A DNA stretch of 64,000 nucleotides from Frigidibacter oleivorans (GTDB lineage Bacteria; Pseudomonadota; Alphaproteobacteria; Rhodobacterales; Rhodobacteraceae), in the NCBI RefSeq assembly GCF_003993775.1, contig NZ_RJRZ01000008.1:96334-160333 (forward strand). Direction: 5' to 3'. The notes beneath the pieces were generated by a model. That model was not told the DNA's origin. It did no database searches and saw only the letters and a list, made by a program, of their open reading frames with translations. Below are positions 48,748 to 57,644 of this stretch, piece after piece. The position numbers and the translations under genes were made by a program. Each line of letters begins with the position of its first letter. The stretch's first letter is position 1.

Positions 48748-48774
48748 GATACGGAGGGTCGGGCGGATCGGTTG
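48748..48774 (-). promoter_or_regulatory. candidate ECF-sigma promoter of the fasciclin gene
   Basis: On the minus strand CAACC (48770-48774) and CGTATC (48748-48753) are 16 bases apart, the AACC / CGT pattern typical of ECF promoters. No matching pair was found before the sigma gene itself. Confidence 0.4.
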
Positions 48775-48935
48775 CACAGGAGCCATGAAATATTTGTTAC
48801 AGGGCAAATCTTTGCCGGACGATCTTCAACCAGAGTCTCACAAGGGGATCGCACCGCCGCGGCCCCGGTTGGGCCGCGCGGTGTCATGTCCGGTTCCGTG
48901 CCTCGCGCCGGGCCGGGCGATGCCCGGCGCCGCCG

Positions 48936-49661
48936 TCAGGGGGCGGAACGCGCCCCCTCCGCGATCCCGGCCGCGGCCTCTGCCGTGACCTCGACCGAGG
49001 CGATGACCGGACCGTGCGGCTGGCCGGGCGGCGCACCGCCCGCGGGTTCGAGGCTGACCGCCAGCAGGGTCCCCGCCGGCAACTCTCCTGTCGTTACGGC
49101 AAGACGGCGGTCCCGGATCAGTCCCTGCGGTTCGGGCGTGCCGCCGGGGCGGACCACCCACAGCTGATAGTCCTGGCCGGGCGACGGCTCCGGCCCCTCG
49201 GCCAGCGCCAGCGTCAGCCTGCCCTCGGCGCCCTCCAGCTCGGCGATGAAATGCGGGCCGTCCCCCTCTGCCGCGGCGAGGTCGAGCATCACCGGGCCCG
49301 GCGTCGGCAGCAGCGCGATCAGCACCCCCGCCGCAAAGGCCGTGCCCAGCCCCAGCCCGATCAGCATCGGCCGCAGCCGTCGCCGCCAGCCGCGCGCCAC
49401 GGGTTCGGGTGCCTGCACCCCCCACAGTCGCGTCTCGATCCGGGCCAGCATGTCCGGCGGTGGCGCGGCCGGCTCATAGGCATCGGCCAGGGGCGCCAGA
49501 CGCTCTTCCCACAGCGCGACCTGCGCGGCAAAGCCCGCATCGGTGCGGGTCCGCGCGGCCGCGACCAGCCGTTCGGTGCGGGGCAGCGTCCCCAGCACGT
49601 ATTCGGCGGCCAGCGCCTCGTCGTGATCCATCTCGTCCGTGCCCGACATCGCGCCCGTCAT
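48936..49661 (-). CDS. anti-sigma factor, RskA-like
   Basis: A 241-residue membrane-bound anti-sigma factor. The cytoplasmic N-terminus (1 to about 90) has the anti-sigma helix pattern AAEYVLGTLPRTERLVAAARTRTDAGFAAQVALWEERLAPL. One membrane segment (about 103-123) leads to a periplasmic RskA domain ending in GQPHGPVIASVEV. The start at 49661 overlaps the sigma stop as ATGA, tying its synthesis to that of the sigma factor. The inducing signal is unknown. Confidence 0.88.
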   Translation of the reverse strand: MTGAMSGTDEMDHDEALAAEYVLGTLPRTERLVAAARTRTDAGFAAQVALWEERLAPLADAYEPAAPPPDMLARIETRLWGVQAPEPVARGWRRRLRPMLIGLGLGTAFAAGVLIALLPTPGPVMLDLAAAEGDGPHFIAELEGAEGRLTLALAEGPEPSPGQDYQLWVVRPGGTPEPQGLIRDRRLAVTTGELPAGTLLAVSLEPAGGAPPGQPHGPVIASVEVTAEAAAGIAEGARSAP

Positions 49662-50269
49662 TCCGCGAGGCACTCCTTCAGTTTCATCAGGCCCCGCCGC
49701 AGCCAGGACCGCATCGTGTTCATCGGCACGCCGAAGCGCCGCGACAGCGCCTCGTAGGACTGCCCGTCCAGATAGGCGCCGCGCACCGCCGCCGCGCGGT
49801 CCGCATCGAGCCGCGCCATGCAATCCGCGATCCGCCGCGCCTCGCCCGCCGCGATCGCCGCCGCCTCGGGCGTGGCGCCGGGGCCGGGCATCTGCGCCAG
49901 CGCGGCGTCATCCTCGACAAGGTCGGGACGGGCGCGCAGCCGGTCGATGCAATGGTTGCGCATCACCGCGATCAGCCAGGTCATGCCGCGCGCCCGGGCG
50001 GGGTCGAAGCGATGGGCCCGCGACCAGACCCGGACGAACACCTCCTGCAGCGCATCCTCGGCCTCGCCGCGATGGCTGAGCATACGCAGCGCGATGCCGA
50101 ATAGTTTCGCCGAACTGTTTGCGTGAAGCTCGCGAAAGGCGGCGCGGTCGTTCCGTGCCACGCGCAGGATCAGGGCGCCGATCGGGTCGTTGTCCGGGGA
50201 AGGGGTGGAATCCGGCCGGCCATGATCGCCGCGTCCGCCCCTGTGGGCGGGCGTTTCCACCATTGTCAT
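49658..50269 (-). CDS. ECF-type RNA polymerase sigma factor (SigK-like)
   Basis: A 203-residue extracytoplasmic-function sigma factor. Region 2 shows LFGIALRMLSHRGEAEDALQEVFVRVWSRAHRFDPARARGMTWLIAVMRNHCIDRLR. Region 4 shows YLDGQSYEALSRRFGVPMNTMRSWLRRGLMKLKECL. The pairing with an RskA-like anti-sigma places it in the SigK/RskA group. The adjacent fasciclin gene is a likely target. The start may be 50269 or 50263. Confidence 0.92.
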   Translation of the reverse strand: MTMVETPAHRGGRGDHGRPDSTPSPDNDPIGALILRVARNDRAAFRELHANSSAKLFGIALRMLSHRGEAEDALQEVFVRVWSRAHRFDPARARGMTWLIAVMRNHCIDRLRARPDLVEDDAALAQMPGPGATPEAAAIAAGEARRIADCMARLDADRAAAVRGAYLDGQSYEALSRRFGVPMNTMRSWLRRGLMKLKECLAE

Positions 50270-50415
50270 CCGGCCGACTCCCTCATGTTCCGAGGTGCAG
50301 ATAGGCGGCGTCGGGGAAAGGGCAAGCGCTGCGGCGCAGCCCCGTCCGGCCCGGCCCTCCGCCGTTGACGCCGCGCGCCGCCTCTGGCATCCCGCCGGGG
50401 TCAGAGGAAGAAGTC

Positions 50416-52158
50416 ATGAACCTGTTTTCCGATATCCGCGCGCTGGTCGTCGACACGCTCGGCCAGATGGCCGCCGAGGGCGCGCTGCCCGCCGGGCTCG
50501 ACCTGTCCGCCGTCGCAGTAGAGCCGCCGCGCGATCCCGCCCATGGCGACATGGCGACCAATGCCGCGATGGTGCTGGCCAAGCCCGCAGGCCAGCCGCC
50601 CCGCGCCATCGCCGAGGCGCTGGCCGCACGACTGGCCGCCGATCCGCGCCTGACCGCGGCCGAGGTGGCGGGGCCGGGCTTCCTGAACCTGCGCCTCGAT
50701 CCCGCGGAATGGCAGCGGGTGGTGCGGGCGGCGCTGGCGGCGGGACCGGAGTTCGGCCGTTCCCACATCGGCGCGGGCCAGAAGGTGAACGTCGAATTCG
50801 TCTCGGCCAACCCGACGGGGCCGATGCATGTGGGCCATACCCGCGGCGCGGTCTTCGGCGACGCGCTGGCGAACCTTCTGGATTTCGCGGGCTTCGCGGT
50901 GACGCGGGAATACTACATCAACGACGGCGGCGCGCAGGTCGATGTGCTGGCGCGGTCGGCCTATGAACGTTACCGCGAGGCGAACGGGCTGGAGCCCGAG
51001 ATCCGCGAGGGGCTTTATCCCGGCGATTACCTGATCCCGGTGGGCGAGGCGCTGAAGCAGACCTACGGCACCGCGCTGCTGGACAAGCCGGAATCGGAAT
51101 GGCTGGTCACGGTGCGCAACTTCGCCACCCACCGGATGATGCAGATGATCCGCGAGGATCTGGCGCTGCTGAACGTCACCATGGATGTCTATTCCAGCGA
51201 GAAGGCGCTCTATGGCACCGGCCGGATCGAGGCGGCGCTGGACCGGCTGCGCGAGATGGGGCTGATCTACGAGGGCGTGCTGGAACCGCCCAAGGGCAAG
51301 ACCCCCGAGGATTGGGAGCCGCGCGAACAGACGCTGTTCCGGTCCACCGCGCATGGCGATGACGTGGACCGCCCGGTGAAGAAGTCGGACGGCAGCTGGA
51401 CCTATTTTGCCCCCGACATCGCCTATCACTACGACAAGGTCGAACGCGGCTTCGACATGCTGATCGACGTTTTCGGCGCCGACCATGGCGGCTATGTGAA
51501 GCGGATGAAGGCGGCGGTGGCGGCGCTGTCGGGCGGGCGGGTGCCGCTCGACATCAAGCTGATCCAGCTGGTGAAGCTGTGGAAGAACGGCGAGCCCTTC
51601 AAGATGTCGAAGCGGGCGGGCACCTTCGTCACCCTGCGTGACGTGGTGGAACAGGCGGGGGCCGACGTCACCCGCTTCGTCATGCTGACGCGCAAGAACG
51701 ATGCCGCGCTGGATTTCGACTTCGACCGGGTGCTGGAACAGTCGAAGGACAACCCGGTCTTCTATGTGCAATATGCCCATGCCCGGGTCTGTTCGGTGCT
51801 GCGCCGCGCGGCCGAACAGGGGATCGCCGCCGATGACGCGACCCTGGCCGCGGCCGACCTGTCGCGGAACGGGCACGAGTCCGAGATCGCGCTGGCGAAG
51901 AAGATCGCGGAATGGCCGCGTCTGGTGGAAATCGCCGCCCGTTCGAACGAGCCGCATCGGGTGGCCTTCTACCTGTACGAGCTCGCCTCCGACCTGCATT
52001 CGCTGTGGAACCGGGGCAATGAGGACACCTCGCTGCGCTTCCTGCAGGAGGATGTGGCGGTCTCGCAGGCGAAAATCGCCCTTGCGCGGGCCGTGGCCGT
52101 TGTCATTTCCGCAGGTCTTGGTATCCTTGGCGTCACTCCGGCAGAGGAAATGCGCTGA
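50416..52158 (+). CDS. argS: arginine-tRNA ligase
   Basis: Charges tRNA-Arg. The 580 residues have the N-terminal tRNA-binding Add-1 domain and the HIGH motif in [16 protein letters not shown]. The class I core includes [14 protein letters not shown], the KMSKR motif [13 protein letters not shown], and the helical anticodon-binding DALR domain at the end. The ATG at 50416 follows a purine-rich GAGGAAGAAG. The next gene, a SPOR protein, then nagZ-scpA-scpB, follow in the order usual for Rhodobacterales. Confidence 0.96.
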   Translation: MNLFSDIRALVVDTLGQMAAEGALPAGLDLSAVAVEPPRDPAHGDMATNAAMVLAKPAGQPPRAIAEALAARLAADPRLTAAEVAGPGFLNLRLDPAEWQRVVRAALAAGPEFGRSHIGAGQKVNVEFVSANPTGPMHVGHTRGAVFGDALANLLDFAGFAVTREYYINDGGAQVDVLARSAYERYREANGLEPEIREGLYPGDYLIPVGEALKQTYGTALLDKPESEWLVTVRNFATHRMMQMIREDLALLNVTMDVYSSEKALYGTGRIEAALDRLREMGLIYEGVLEPPKGKTPEDWEPREQTLFRSTAHGDDVDRPVKKSDGSWTYFAPDIAYHYDKVERGFDMLIDVFGADHGGYVKRMKAAVAALSGGRVPLDIKLIQLVKLWKNGEPFKMSKRAGTFVTLRDVVEQAGADVTRFVMLTRKNDAALDFDFDRVLEQSKDNPVFYVQYAHARVCSVLRRAAEQGIAADDATLAAADLSRNGHESEIALAKKIAEWPRLVEIAARSNEPHRVAFYLYELASDLHSLWNRGNEDTSLRFLQEDVAVSQAKIALARAVAVVISAGLGILGVTPAEEMR

Positions 52159-52275
52159 CCAACAGGCGCGCCCTGTCACCCGAGGGGCGCCGCGGCGCCG
52201 CCGGGCGGAGCGAGCAGGCAGCAAGGCGGCAGCCCGCGGCGATCCGCGGCGACAAGGCCGCCCGAAGGGCGAGGC

Positions 52276-53577
52276 ATGGCGGCGGACGGGCGGTTTTTCG
52301 GCACGGACCAGCAAGCGGGCGCGGCAGGCGGTGACGCGGCCGGCGCATCCGGTGCGCGGGGCTCGCGCGACTATCGCGGGCTGATCCGGCGCGGTCCGGT
52401 CACGGATCACGGGCGGGACGGTCGCTGGCAGGACGATCACGGGCACGACGATCAGGGCCACGGCGATCACGGGCCGGACGGCTACGGCCAGCACGATCAC
52501 GGTCGGCACGATCCCCGCTGGGACGAGGCCGGGGGCGACGATCCCGCGGCCTATGCCCAGGACTATGCCCGCTGGGCCGAACATGGCCCGGGTCAGGCGG
52601 CGAGCCAGTATCACGACGATGAGGCGGACTGGCAGGCGGGCGAGGATCCCGCCGCGGCGCAGGGCATGGCGGGCCATCTGGCCGACCGGATCCGGCGGCG
52701 CGCGCAGCAGGCGGTGAACGGCGCGGGCGCGCTGACCTCGCTGGCGCTGGTGATCGGACTCGGGGTCTGGGGCTACAAGCTGGCGATGCGCGACGTGACC
52801 GGCATCCCGGTGATCGCCGCGATCGAGGGGCCGGCGCGGGTGGCGCCGGAAAATCCCGGCGGCGAACTGGCCCAGCACCGGGGCCTTGCGGTCAATACGG
52901 TGGCGGCGGTGGGCGAGGCGGCGGAAACCGCCGACCGGCTGACGCTGGCGCCCCAGCCGGTGGCGCTGACCGACGAGGATCTGCCGATGGCGGAACTGGG
53001 CAGCGCGCTGCCGCCCGCGACCGGCCAGCTTGCGCCGGTGGAGGGGCCGACGCAGCTTGCCGCCCAGAAGGTGCCGCCCGAACCGCTGCCCGACGACCCG
53101 GCCGAGCCGATCCTCGATGCCGCGCTGGCCGAGGCGCCGGTGGTCGAGGGGATCGAGGGCGCGCTGGCGGTGGCGATGGCCACGATCCCGGCCGATGTGC
53201 CGGGCGTCGCGCGGTCGCTGCGCCCGCAGCCGCGCCCCCAGGGCGACCTGCCGGATGCACTGGCGATGGCGGCGGCGGAACCGGTGATGGCCAGCTACAC
53301 CGATGTGGACCCCGCGACGCTGGAGGCCGGCGCGCGGCTGGTCCAGCTTGGCGCCTTCGACACCGAGGCCGAGGCGCGCGGTGAATGGGACCGGCTGGCG
53401 CTGGAATTCGGCTCGCTCTTGCAAGGCAAGGGACGGGTGATCCAGCCCGCCGAAAGTGCGGGGCGGGCCTTCTTCCGGCTGCGGGCCAGCGGTTTCGCGG
53501 ATCTGGCCGATGCGCGGCGCTTCTGCGCGGCGCTGGTCGATCAGGACGCGCATTGCATTCCGGTGCAGGCGCGCTGA
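52276..53577 (+). CDS. SPOR-domain membrane protein with His/Asp-rich N-terminus
   Basis: A 433-residue inner-membrane protein. Residues about 44-90 are extraordinarily rich in His, Asp and Gly (repeats such as DDHGHDD and QHDHGRHD). One membrane segment lies at about 153-170, then a Pro/Ala-rich periplasmic linker, and a C-terminal SPOR domain (about 350-430, VQLGAFDTEAEARGEWDRL) that binds denuded septal peptidoglycan. The His/Asp tract is on the cytoplasmic side and could bind metal ions. Its stop overlaps the nagZ start by one base, tying it to peptidoglycan turnover. Confidence 0.85.
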   Translation: MAADGRFFGTDQQAGAAGGDAAGASGARGSRDYRGLIRRGPVTDHGRDGRWQDDHGHDDQGHGDHGPDGYGQHDHGRHDPRWDEAGGDDPAAYAQDYARWAEHGPGQAASQYHDDEADWQAGEDPAAAQGMAGHLADRIRRRAQQAVNGAGALTSLALVIGLGVWGYKLAMRDVTGIPVIAAIEGPARVAPENPGGELAQHRGLAVNTVAAVGEAAETADRLTLAPQPVALTDEDLPMAELGSALPPATGQLAPVEGPTQLAAQKVPPEPLPDDPAEPILDAALAEAPVVEGIEGALAVAMATIPADVPGVARSLRPQPRPQGDLPDALAMAAAEPVMASYTDVDPATLEAGARLVQLGAFDTEAEARGEWDRLALEFGSLLQGKGRVIQPAESAGRAFFRLRASGFADLADARRFCAALVDQDAHCIPVQAR

Positions 53578-54584
53578 TGCCCCGGACCGCCGGCGCCACC
53601 ATCTTCGGTCTGGCCGGGCCGGACCTGTCGGCCGATGAAACCGCCTTCTTCCGCGAGGCGGACCCCTGGGGCTTCATCCTCTTCGCGCGCAATATCGCGA
53701 CGCCGGCGCAGGTGCAGCGGCTGACCTCCAGCCTCAGGGCGGCGGTGGGGCGCGAGGCGCCGGTCTTCGTCGATCAGGAGGGCGGGCGGGTGCAGCGGCT
53801 GCGCCCGCCGCACTGGCGCGACTGGCTGCCGCCCCTGGACCAGATGGCCCGCACGGCGGACCCGGAGGCCGGTGCGCGCGCCATGTGGCTGCGGCACCGG
53901 CTGATCGCCGCGGAATTGCGGGCCGCGGGGATCGACGCGAATTGTGCGCCCTGCTGCGACGTGGCGGGCGAGGCCACCCATCCCTTCCTGCGCAACCGCT
54001 GTTTCGGCATCGATCCGGTGACGGTCGCCCGCGCCGCGCGCGCCGCGGCCGAGGGGCTGCTGGCGGGGGGCGTGCTGCCGGTGGTCAAGCATATCCCCGG
54101 CCACGGCAGGGCGACCGCGGACAGCCACCTGTCGCTGCCGCGCGTCGCGGCGGCGCGGGACGAGCTGATGGCGGACATCGCCCCCTTCGCCGCGCTGGCG
54201 GACCTGCCGATGGCGATGACTGCGCATGTGGTCTTCGACGGGATCGACCCCGAGCGGCCGGCCACCACCTCGCCCGAAGCCGTGGCGCTGATCCGGGGCG
54301 AGATCGGGTTCGGCGGCCTCCTGATGACCGACGATCTGGGGATGCAGGCGCTGGCGGGCGGTTTCGCCGACCGCGCCGGGGCCGCGCTGGCCGCGGGCTG
54401 CGACGTGATCCTGCACTGTTCCGGCACCATGGACGAGATGGAGGCGGTCGCCGAGGCGGCGGGCCGGCTGGCCCCCGGGGCCGCCGCCCGCGCCGCCGCG
54501 GCGCTGGCCCGCCGCCACCCGCCCGAGCCGGTTGACATCGCGGCGCTGGAGCGGGAATTCTCGGCGCTTGTTTCCGGCGCATGA
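53577..54584 (+). CDS. nagZ: beta-N-acetylhexosaminidase
   Basis: A glycoside hydrolase of family 3, releasing GlcNAc from anhydromuropeptides in peptidoglycan recycling in the cytoplasm. The 335 residues contain WGFILFARN, VFVDQEGGRVQRL, the substrate loop KHIPGHGRATADSH with the catalytic His, and the nucleophile Asp in LLMTDDLGMQAL. Start and stop overlap with the SPOR and scpA genes. Confidence 0.94.
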   Translation: MPRTAGATIFGLAGPDLSADETAFFREADPWGFILFARNIATPAQVQRLTSSLRAAVGREAPVFVDQEGGRVQRLRPPHWRDWLPPLDQMARTADPEAGARAMWLRHRLIAAELRAAGIDANCAPCCDVAGEATHPFLRNRCFGIDPVTVARAARAAAEGLLAGGVLPVVKHIPGHGRATADSHLSLPRVAAARDELMADIAPFAALADLPMAMTAHVVFDGIDPERPATTSPEAVALIRGEIGFGGLLMTDDLGMQALAGGFADRAGAALAAGCDVILHCSGTMDEMEAVAEAAGRLAPGAAARAAAALARRHPPEPVDIAALEREFSALVSGA

Positions 54585-55393
54585 GGGCACACGCGATGGC
54601 CGCCACCGGGGCCGACGACTGGGACGGGATGACGCCCGAGCGCGTGGCCGAACGCCGCGCGGCCGAGGCGCTGATCGTCGATGTGGACGGGTTCGAGGGG
54701 CCGCTCGACCTGCTTCTGACCCTGTCGCGGACCCAGAAGGTGGACCTGCGCCGCATCTCGGTGCTGCAGCTGGCCGAACAGTATCTGTCCTTCGTGGACC
54801 GGGCCAAGGCGCTCAGGATCGAACTGGCCGCCGACTATCTGGTGATGGCGGCCTGGCTCGCCTTCCTGAAATCCAGGCTGCTGCTGCCGCCCGACCCGGC
54901 CGAGGCCGGACCCTCGGCCGAAGACCTCGCCGCGCATCTGGCCTTCCAGCTGGAACGGCTGGCCGCGATGCGCGAGGCGGCGGCCCGGCTGATGGCGCGC
55001 GACCAGAAGGGGCGCGACTTCTTCGCGCGCGGCGCGCCCGATGACCGCGGCGTGGTGCGGCATGTGCGCTGGACCGCCTCGCTGCTGGACCTGATGCAGG
55101 CCTATGCCCGCATCCGCACCAAGGACGAGTTCCGCCCCTTCGTGATGGACCGGCACCATGTCTACACGATGGACGAGGCGCTGGACCGGATGCGCGGGCT
55201 GATCGGCTTTGCCGGCGACTGGACGGATCTGGCCAGCTATCTGCCCGAGGGCTGGACCGCCGATCCCGCCCGCCGCCGGTCCGCCACCGCCGCCACCTTC
55301 GCCGCGACGCTGGAACTCGCCAAGCGGGGGCTGGTCGAGCTAAGACAGTCCGAGACCTTCGCGCCCATCTCGATCCGCCGGAAAGACCCGTGA
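54581..55393 (+). CDS. scpA: segregation and condensation protein A
   Basis: The kleisin of the SMC condensin complex, bridging SMC heads in chromosome segregation. The 270 residues show the N-terminal FEGPLDLLLTLSRTQKVDLRRISVLQLAEQYL, the middle LAADYLVMAAWLAFLKSRLLLP and a C-terminal winged helix. The ATG at 54581 overlaps the nagZ stop. Translation passes to scpB through a GTGA overlap. Confidence 0.94.
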   Translation: MRAHAMAATGADDWDGMTPERVAERRAAEALIVDVDGFEGPLDLLLTLSRTQKVDLRRISVLQLAEQYLSFVDRAKALRIELAADYLVMAAWLAFLKSRLLLPPDPAEAGPSAEDLAAHLAFQLERLAAMREAAARLMARDQKGRDFFARGAPDDRGVVRHVRWTASLLDLMQAYARIRTKDEFRPFVMDRHHVYTMDEALDRMRGLIGFAGDWTDLASYLPEGWTADPARRRSATAATFAATLELAKRGLVELRQSETFAPISIRRKDP

Positions 55394-56037
55394 CCGAACA
55401 GGAACGCTCGCTTTTCGAGGCGCCCCCCATCGCCGAACAGGAACGGATGGTGGAGGCGATCCTCTTCGCCTCGCCCGAGCCGGTGACGGTGGCGGAACTG
55501 GAACGGCGGATGCCGCATGGCTGCGATCCGGCCGAGGCGCTGGCCTATCTGCGCCGCCGCTATGAGGGCCGGGGCGTGCGGGTGGTGCGGGTGGGCGACG
55601 GCCATGCCTTCCGCACCGCGCCGGACCTCGGCCACCTGATGGCGCGCGAGGTGGTGGAGACGCGCAAGCTGAGCCGCGCGGCGATCGAGACGCTGGCGAT
55701 CATCGCCTATCACCAGCCCGCCACGCGGGCCGAGATCGAGGAGATCCGCGGCGTCGCCGTCAGCCGCGGCACCATCGACCAACTGATCGAGATGGAGTGG
55801 ATCCGCTTCGGCCGCCGCCGGATGACGCCGGGCCGGCCCGTCACCTTCGTGGTGACCGAGGCCTTCCTCGACCATTTCGGGCTGGAAAGCGCCCGCGACC
55901 TGCCGGGGCTGAAGGAATTGCGCTCGGCCGGGTTGCTGGACAACCGACCGCTGCCCGGCGCGATGGGGCGGGGGCCGGATGCCGACGATCCCGATGGCGA
56001 CGAGGCGCCGGGGCAGACGGAGCTGTTCGAGGATTGA
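55390..56037 (+). CDS. scpB: segregation and condensation protein B
   Basis: The partner of ScpA in the condensin complex: 215 residues with two winged-helix domains (MVEAILFASPEPVTVAELERRMP and AAIETLAIIAYHQPATRAEIEEIRGV), and a disordered acidic tail ending TELFED. It starts with GTG at 55390, overlapping the scpA stop by 4 bases. A GC-rich inverted repeat (56040-56046 with 56054-56060) follows the stop. Confidence 0.94.
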   Translation: MTEQERSLFEAPPIAEQERMVEAILFASPEPVTVAELERRMPHGCDPAEALAYLRRRYEGRGVRVVRVGDGHAFRTAPDLGHLMAREVVETRKLSRAAIETLAIIAYHQPATRAEIEEIRGVAVSRGTIDQLIEMEWIRFGRRRMTPGRPVTFVVTEAFLDHFGLESARDLPGLKELRSAGLLDNRPLPGAMGRGPDADDPDGDEAPGQTELFED

Positions 56038-56146
56038 GGCCCGGGCGACGAGGGCCCGGGGGAAAACGCGCCCGCCGGCGCCGCGCCGGATTGCGCAACC
56101 GCCCGCCGCCCCCCATCTTCGCCGCTGGATGCGAAAGGACGATTCC

Positions 56147-56362
56147 ATGAACCTGAACAGGCTGATCGACATGGTCGTGGGCAGCGTGATGAAGCGGATG
56201 GTGAACCGCGGCGTCGATGCGGGCTTCGACTACATGTCGGGGAAGAAGGGCAAGGGCGCGCCCACCGCCGCGCCGGGCAAGCCCGCGCCCGCGCAGAAGG
56301 GGCAGCGCGATCTGGTGAAGAAGGCCCGCGCCGCCGCCCGCGTCTCGCGCAAGCTGCGCTGA
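56147..56362 (+). CDS. small conserved basic protein
   Basis: A 71-residue protein of unknown function starting MNLNRLIDMVVGSVMKRMVNRGVDAGFDYMSG, followed by a Lys/Ala/Pro-rich region and a basic C-terminal helix. Short proteins with this start are common next to scpB-type regions in Rhodobacterales, in a place where tatA is also often found, but this is not TatA. AAAGGA lies upstream of the ATG at 56147. Amphipathic helices suggest membrane or nucleic-acid contact; the role is unknown. Confidence 0.65.
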   Translation: MNLNRLIDMVVGSVMKRMVNRGVDAGFDYMSGKKGKGAPTAAPGKPAPAQKGQRDLVKKARAAARVSRKLR

Positions 56363-56369
56363 GGGGGCA

Positions 56370-56388
56370 GGGGGCCGGTCCGGCCCCC
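56370..56388. terminator. bidirectional terminator hairpin
   Basis: GGGGGCCGG and CCGGCCCCC around a single T (56370-56388) lie between the convergent small-protein and outer-membrane-protein genes. Confidence 0.7.
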
Positions 56389-56396
56389 GCCGCGCG

Positions 56397-57464
56397 TCAG
56401 AACTTGAAGCCGACGCTCAGGTCGTAGGTCGCGTCTTCGCTGTCGCCATCGGTGACGCCGCCCTGCACATAGGCACCCTGCCAGAAGGTGTAATCCGCCG
56501 AAACGCCGTAGAGCGTGCTTTCCCGCCCGTCCTCGCGCGCGGTGACGAAGCTGCCGGTGACGGAAACGGGGGTGGAGGGCCGCCAGGTGCCATAGGCGGT
56601 GAAGGCCTCGATATCGCCCGGATTTTCCAGGTTCGACCAGTAGAGCCCGCCCTCGATCGGGCCGTTGCCCGCCTTGGCGCCCAGGATCACGCTGGTGCCC
56701 GAGGCATGGTCGTCGCTTTCGACCTGTTCGGCCCCGGCCGACAGCGTCACCGCCCCCAGATGCCAGGCGGCGGCGACGTCGAGGACCTTGGTCTGTTCGT
56801 CGGCGAACTGATGCGCGGACCCCGCCAGATCGACATTGCCGAGGGTGGTGTCATAGCGCAGGCCCCAGGGCGTCTTGCCGCCGAAGAGGTAATGGCTGCT
56901 GACGAGGCTGGAGGTCAGCTGCCCGTAGCCGAGGTCCAGATAGCGCGACCCGCCGAGCGCGGGGATGTCCATGAAATCGTCCAGCGCGGCGCGCGGCACG
57001 CCGGCCCGGATCTCGCCATTGCCGACCTTCAGCCGCAGCGCGCCATAGGCGGCGGTATCGGCCCCCGCCTCGCCGGTGTCATAGCCGGTCATCCCGATCT
57101 CGAAGCCGATGCCGGCACCGGGCGCCATATAGCCCAGCATGAAGTCGCCGAAGAGGATCGTGTCATCCTCGTCGGTGGTCTTCAGCAATTCGTATTCGAT
57201 CACGCCCTCATGGCTGAAGCCGCTGCTGCCCGCGCCATGCCGGCCCCAGGTTACGCCGCCGCCGGTCTGGCCGCCGCCGCCCGATACGGGCGCCGGGTCA
57301 TAGCCGAAGCTCGCATCGGCGGGGGCAAAGCCCGCAGGGCCGGGCACGGTCTGATAGCCGCGGGCGGGATCGTAGCCGACCACGGTCTGCGCGATGGCGG
57401 CGGAACCGATGACGCCGGTCAGCACGGCAGCGATGCCCGCGCGGCGGGGGAAAGCCTGTCTCAT
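56397..57464 (-). CDS. outer-membrane beta-barrel protein (porin-like)
   Basis: A 355-residue exported protein. The signal peptide (1-25, ending AIAQ) is followed by a Gly-rich spacer and alternating hydrophobic strands rich in Gly, Tyr and Asp. The end is SVGFKF, with the C-terminal Phe needed for BAM recognition. Motifs such as YGALRLKVGNGEIRAGVPRAALDD and YGVSADYTFWQGAYVQGGVTDGD resemble Rhodobacterales general porins. The exact solute is unknown. A long untranslated stretch of 180 bases separates it from the cytochrome gene. Confidence 0.8.
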   Translation of the reverse strand: MRQAFPRRAGIAAVLTGVIGSAAIAQTVVGYDPARGYQTVPGPAGFAPADASFGYDPAPVSGGGGQTGGGVTWGRHGAGSSGFSHEGVIEYELLKTTDEDDTILFGDFMLGYMAPGAGIGFEIGMTGYDTGEAGADTAAYGALRLKVGNGEIRAGVPRAALDDFMDIPALGGSRYLDLGYGQLTSSLVSSHYLFGGKTPWGLRYDTTLGNVDLAGSAHQFADEQTKVLDVAAAWHLGAVTLSAGAEQVESDDHASGTSVILGAKAGNGPIEGGLYWSNLENPGDIEAFTAYGTWRPSTPVSVTGSFVTAREDGRESTLYGVSADYTFWQGAYVQGGVTDGDSEDATYDLSVGFKF

Positions 57465-57644
57465 TGCTCGTCCTCGAAACGTTTCTTGATGTGCCGGGGT
57501 CCGGCCACCGGCCTTTGCCGGCCGGCATTGCCCGCGATCATACCCCACATCTGGCGGGGATGCATCACGCAAACATCAACTTTTCGTGGGACTCGCCTTG
57601 GGTTGCGGTTCGTCGCGCCGGGGGCCGTCAGCGACCCGGCGCGG

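Noticed and set aside
52405..52545. Repeated GATCACGG-type units considered as CRISPR-like or regulatory repeats
   Set aside because: The units are irregular, lack spacers and lie in frame within the coding sequence of the SPOR protein.
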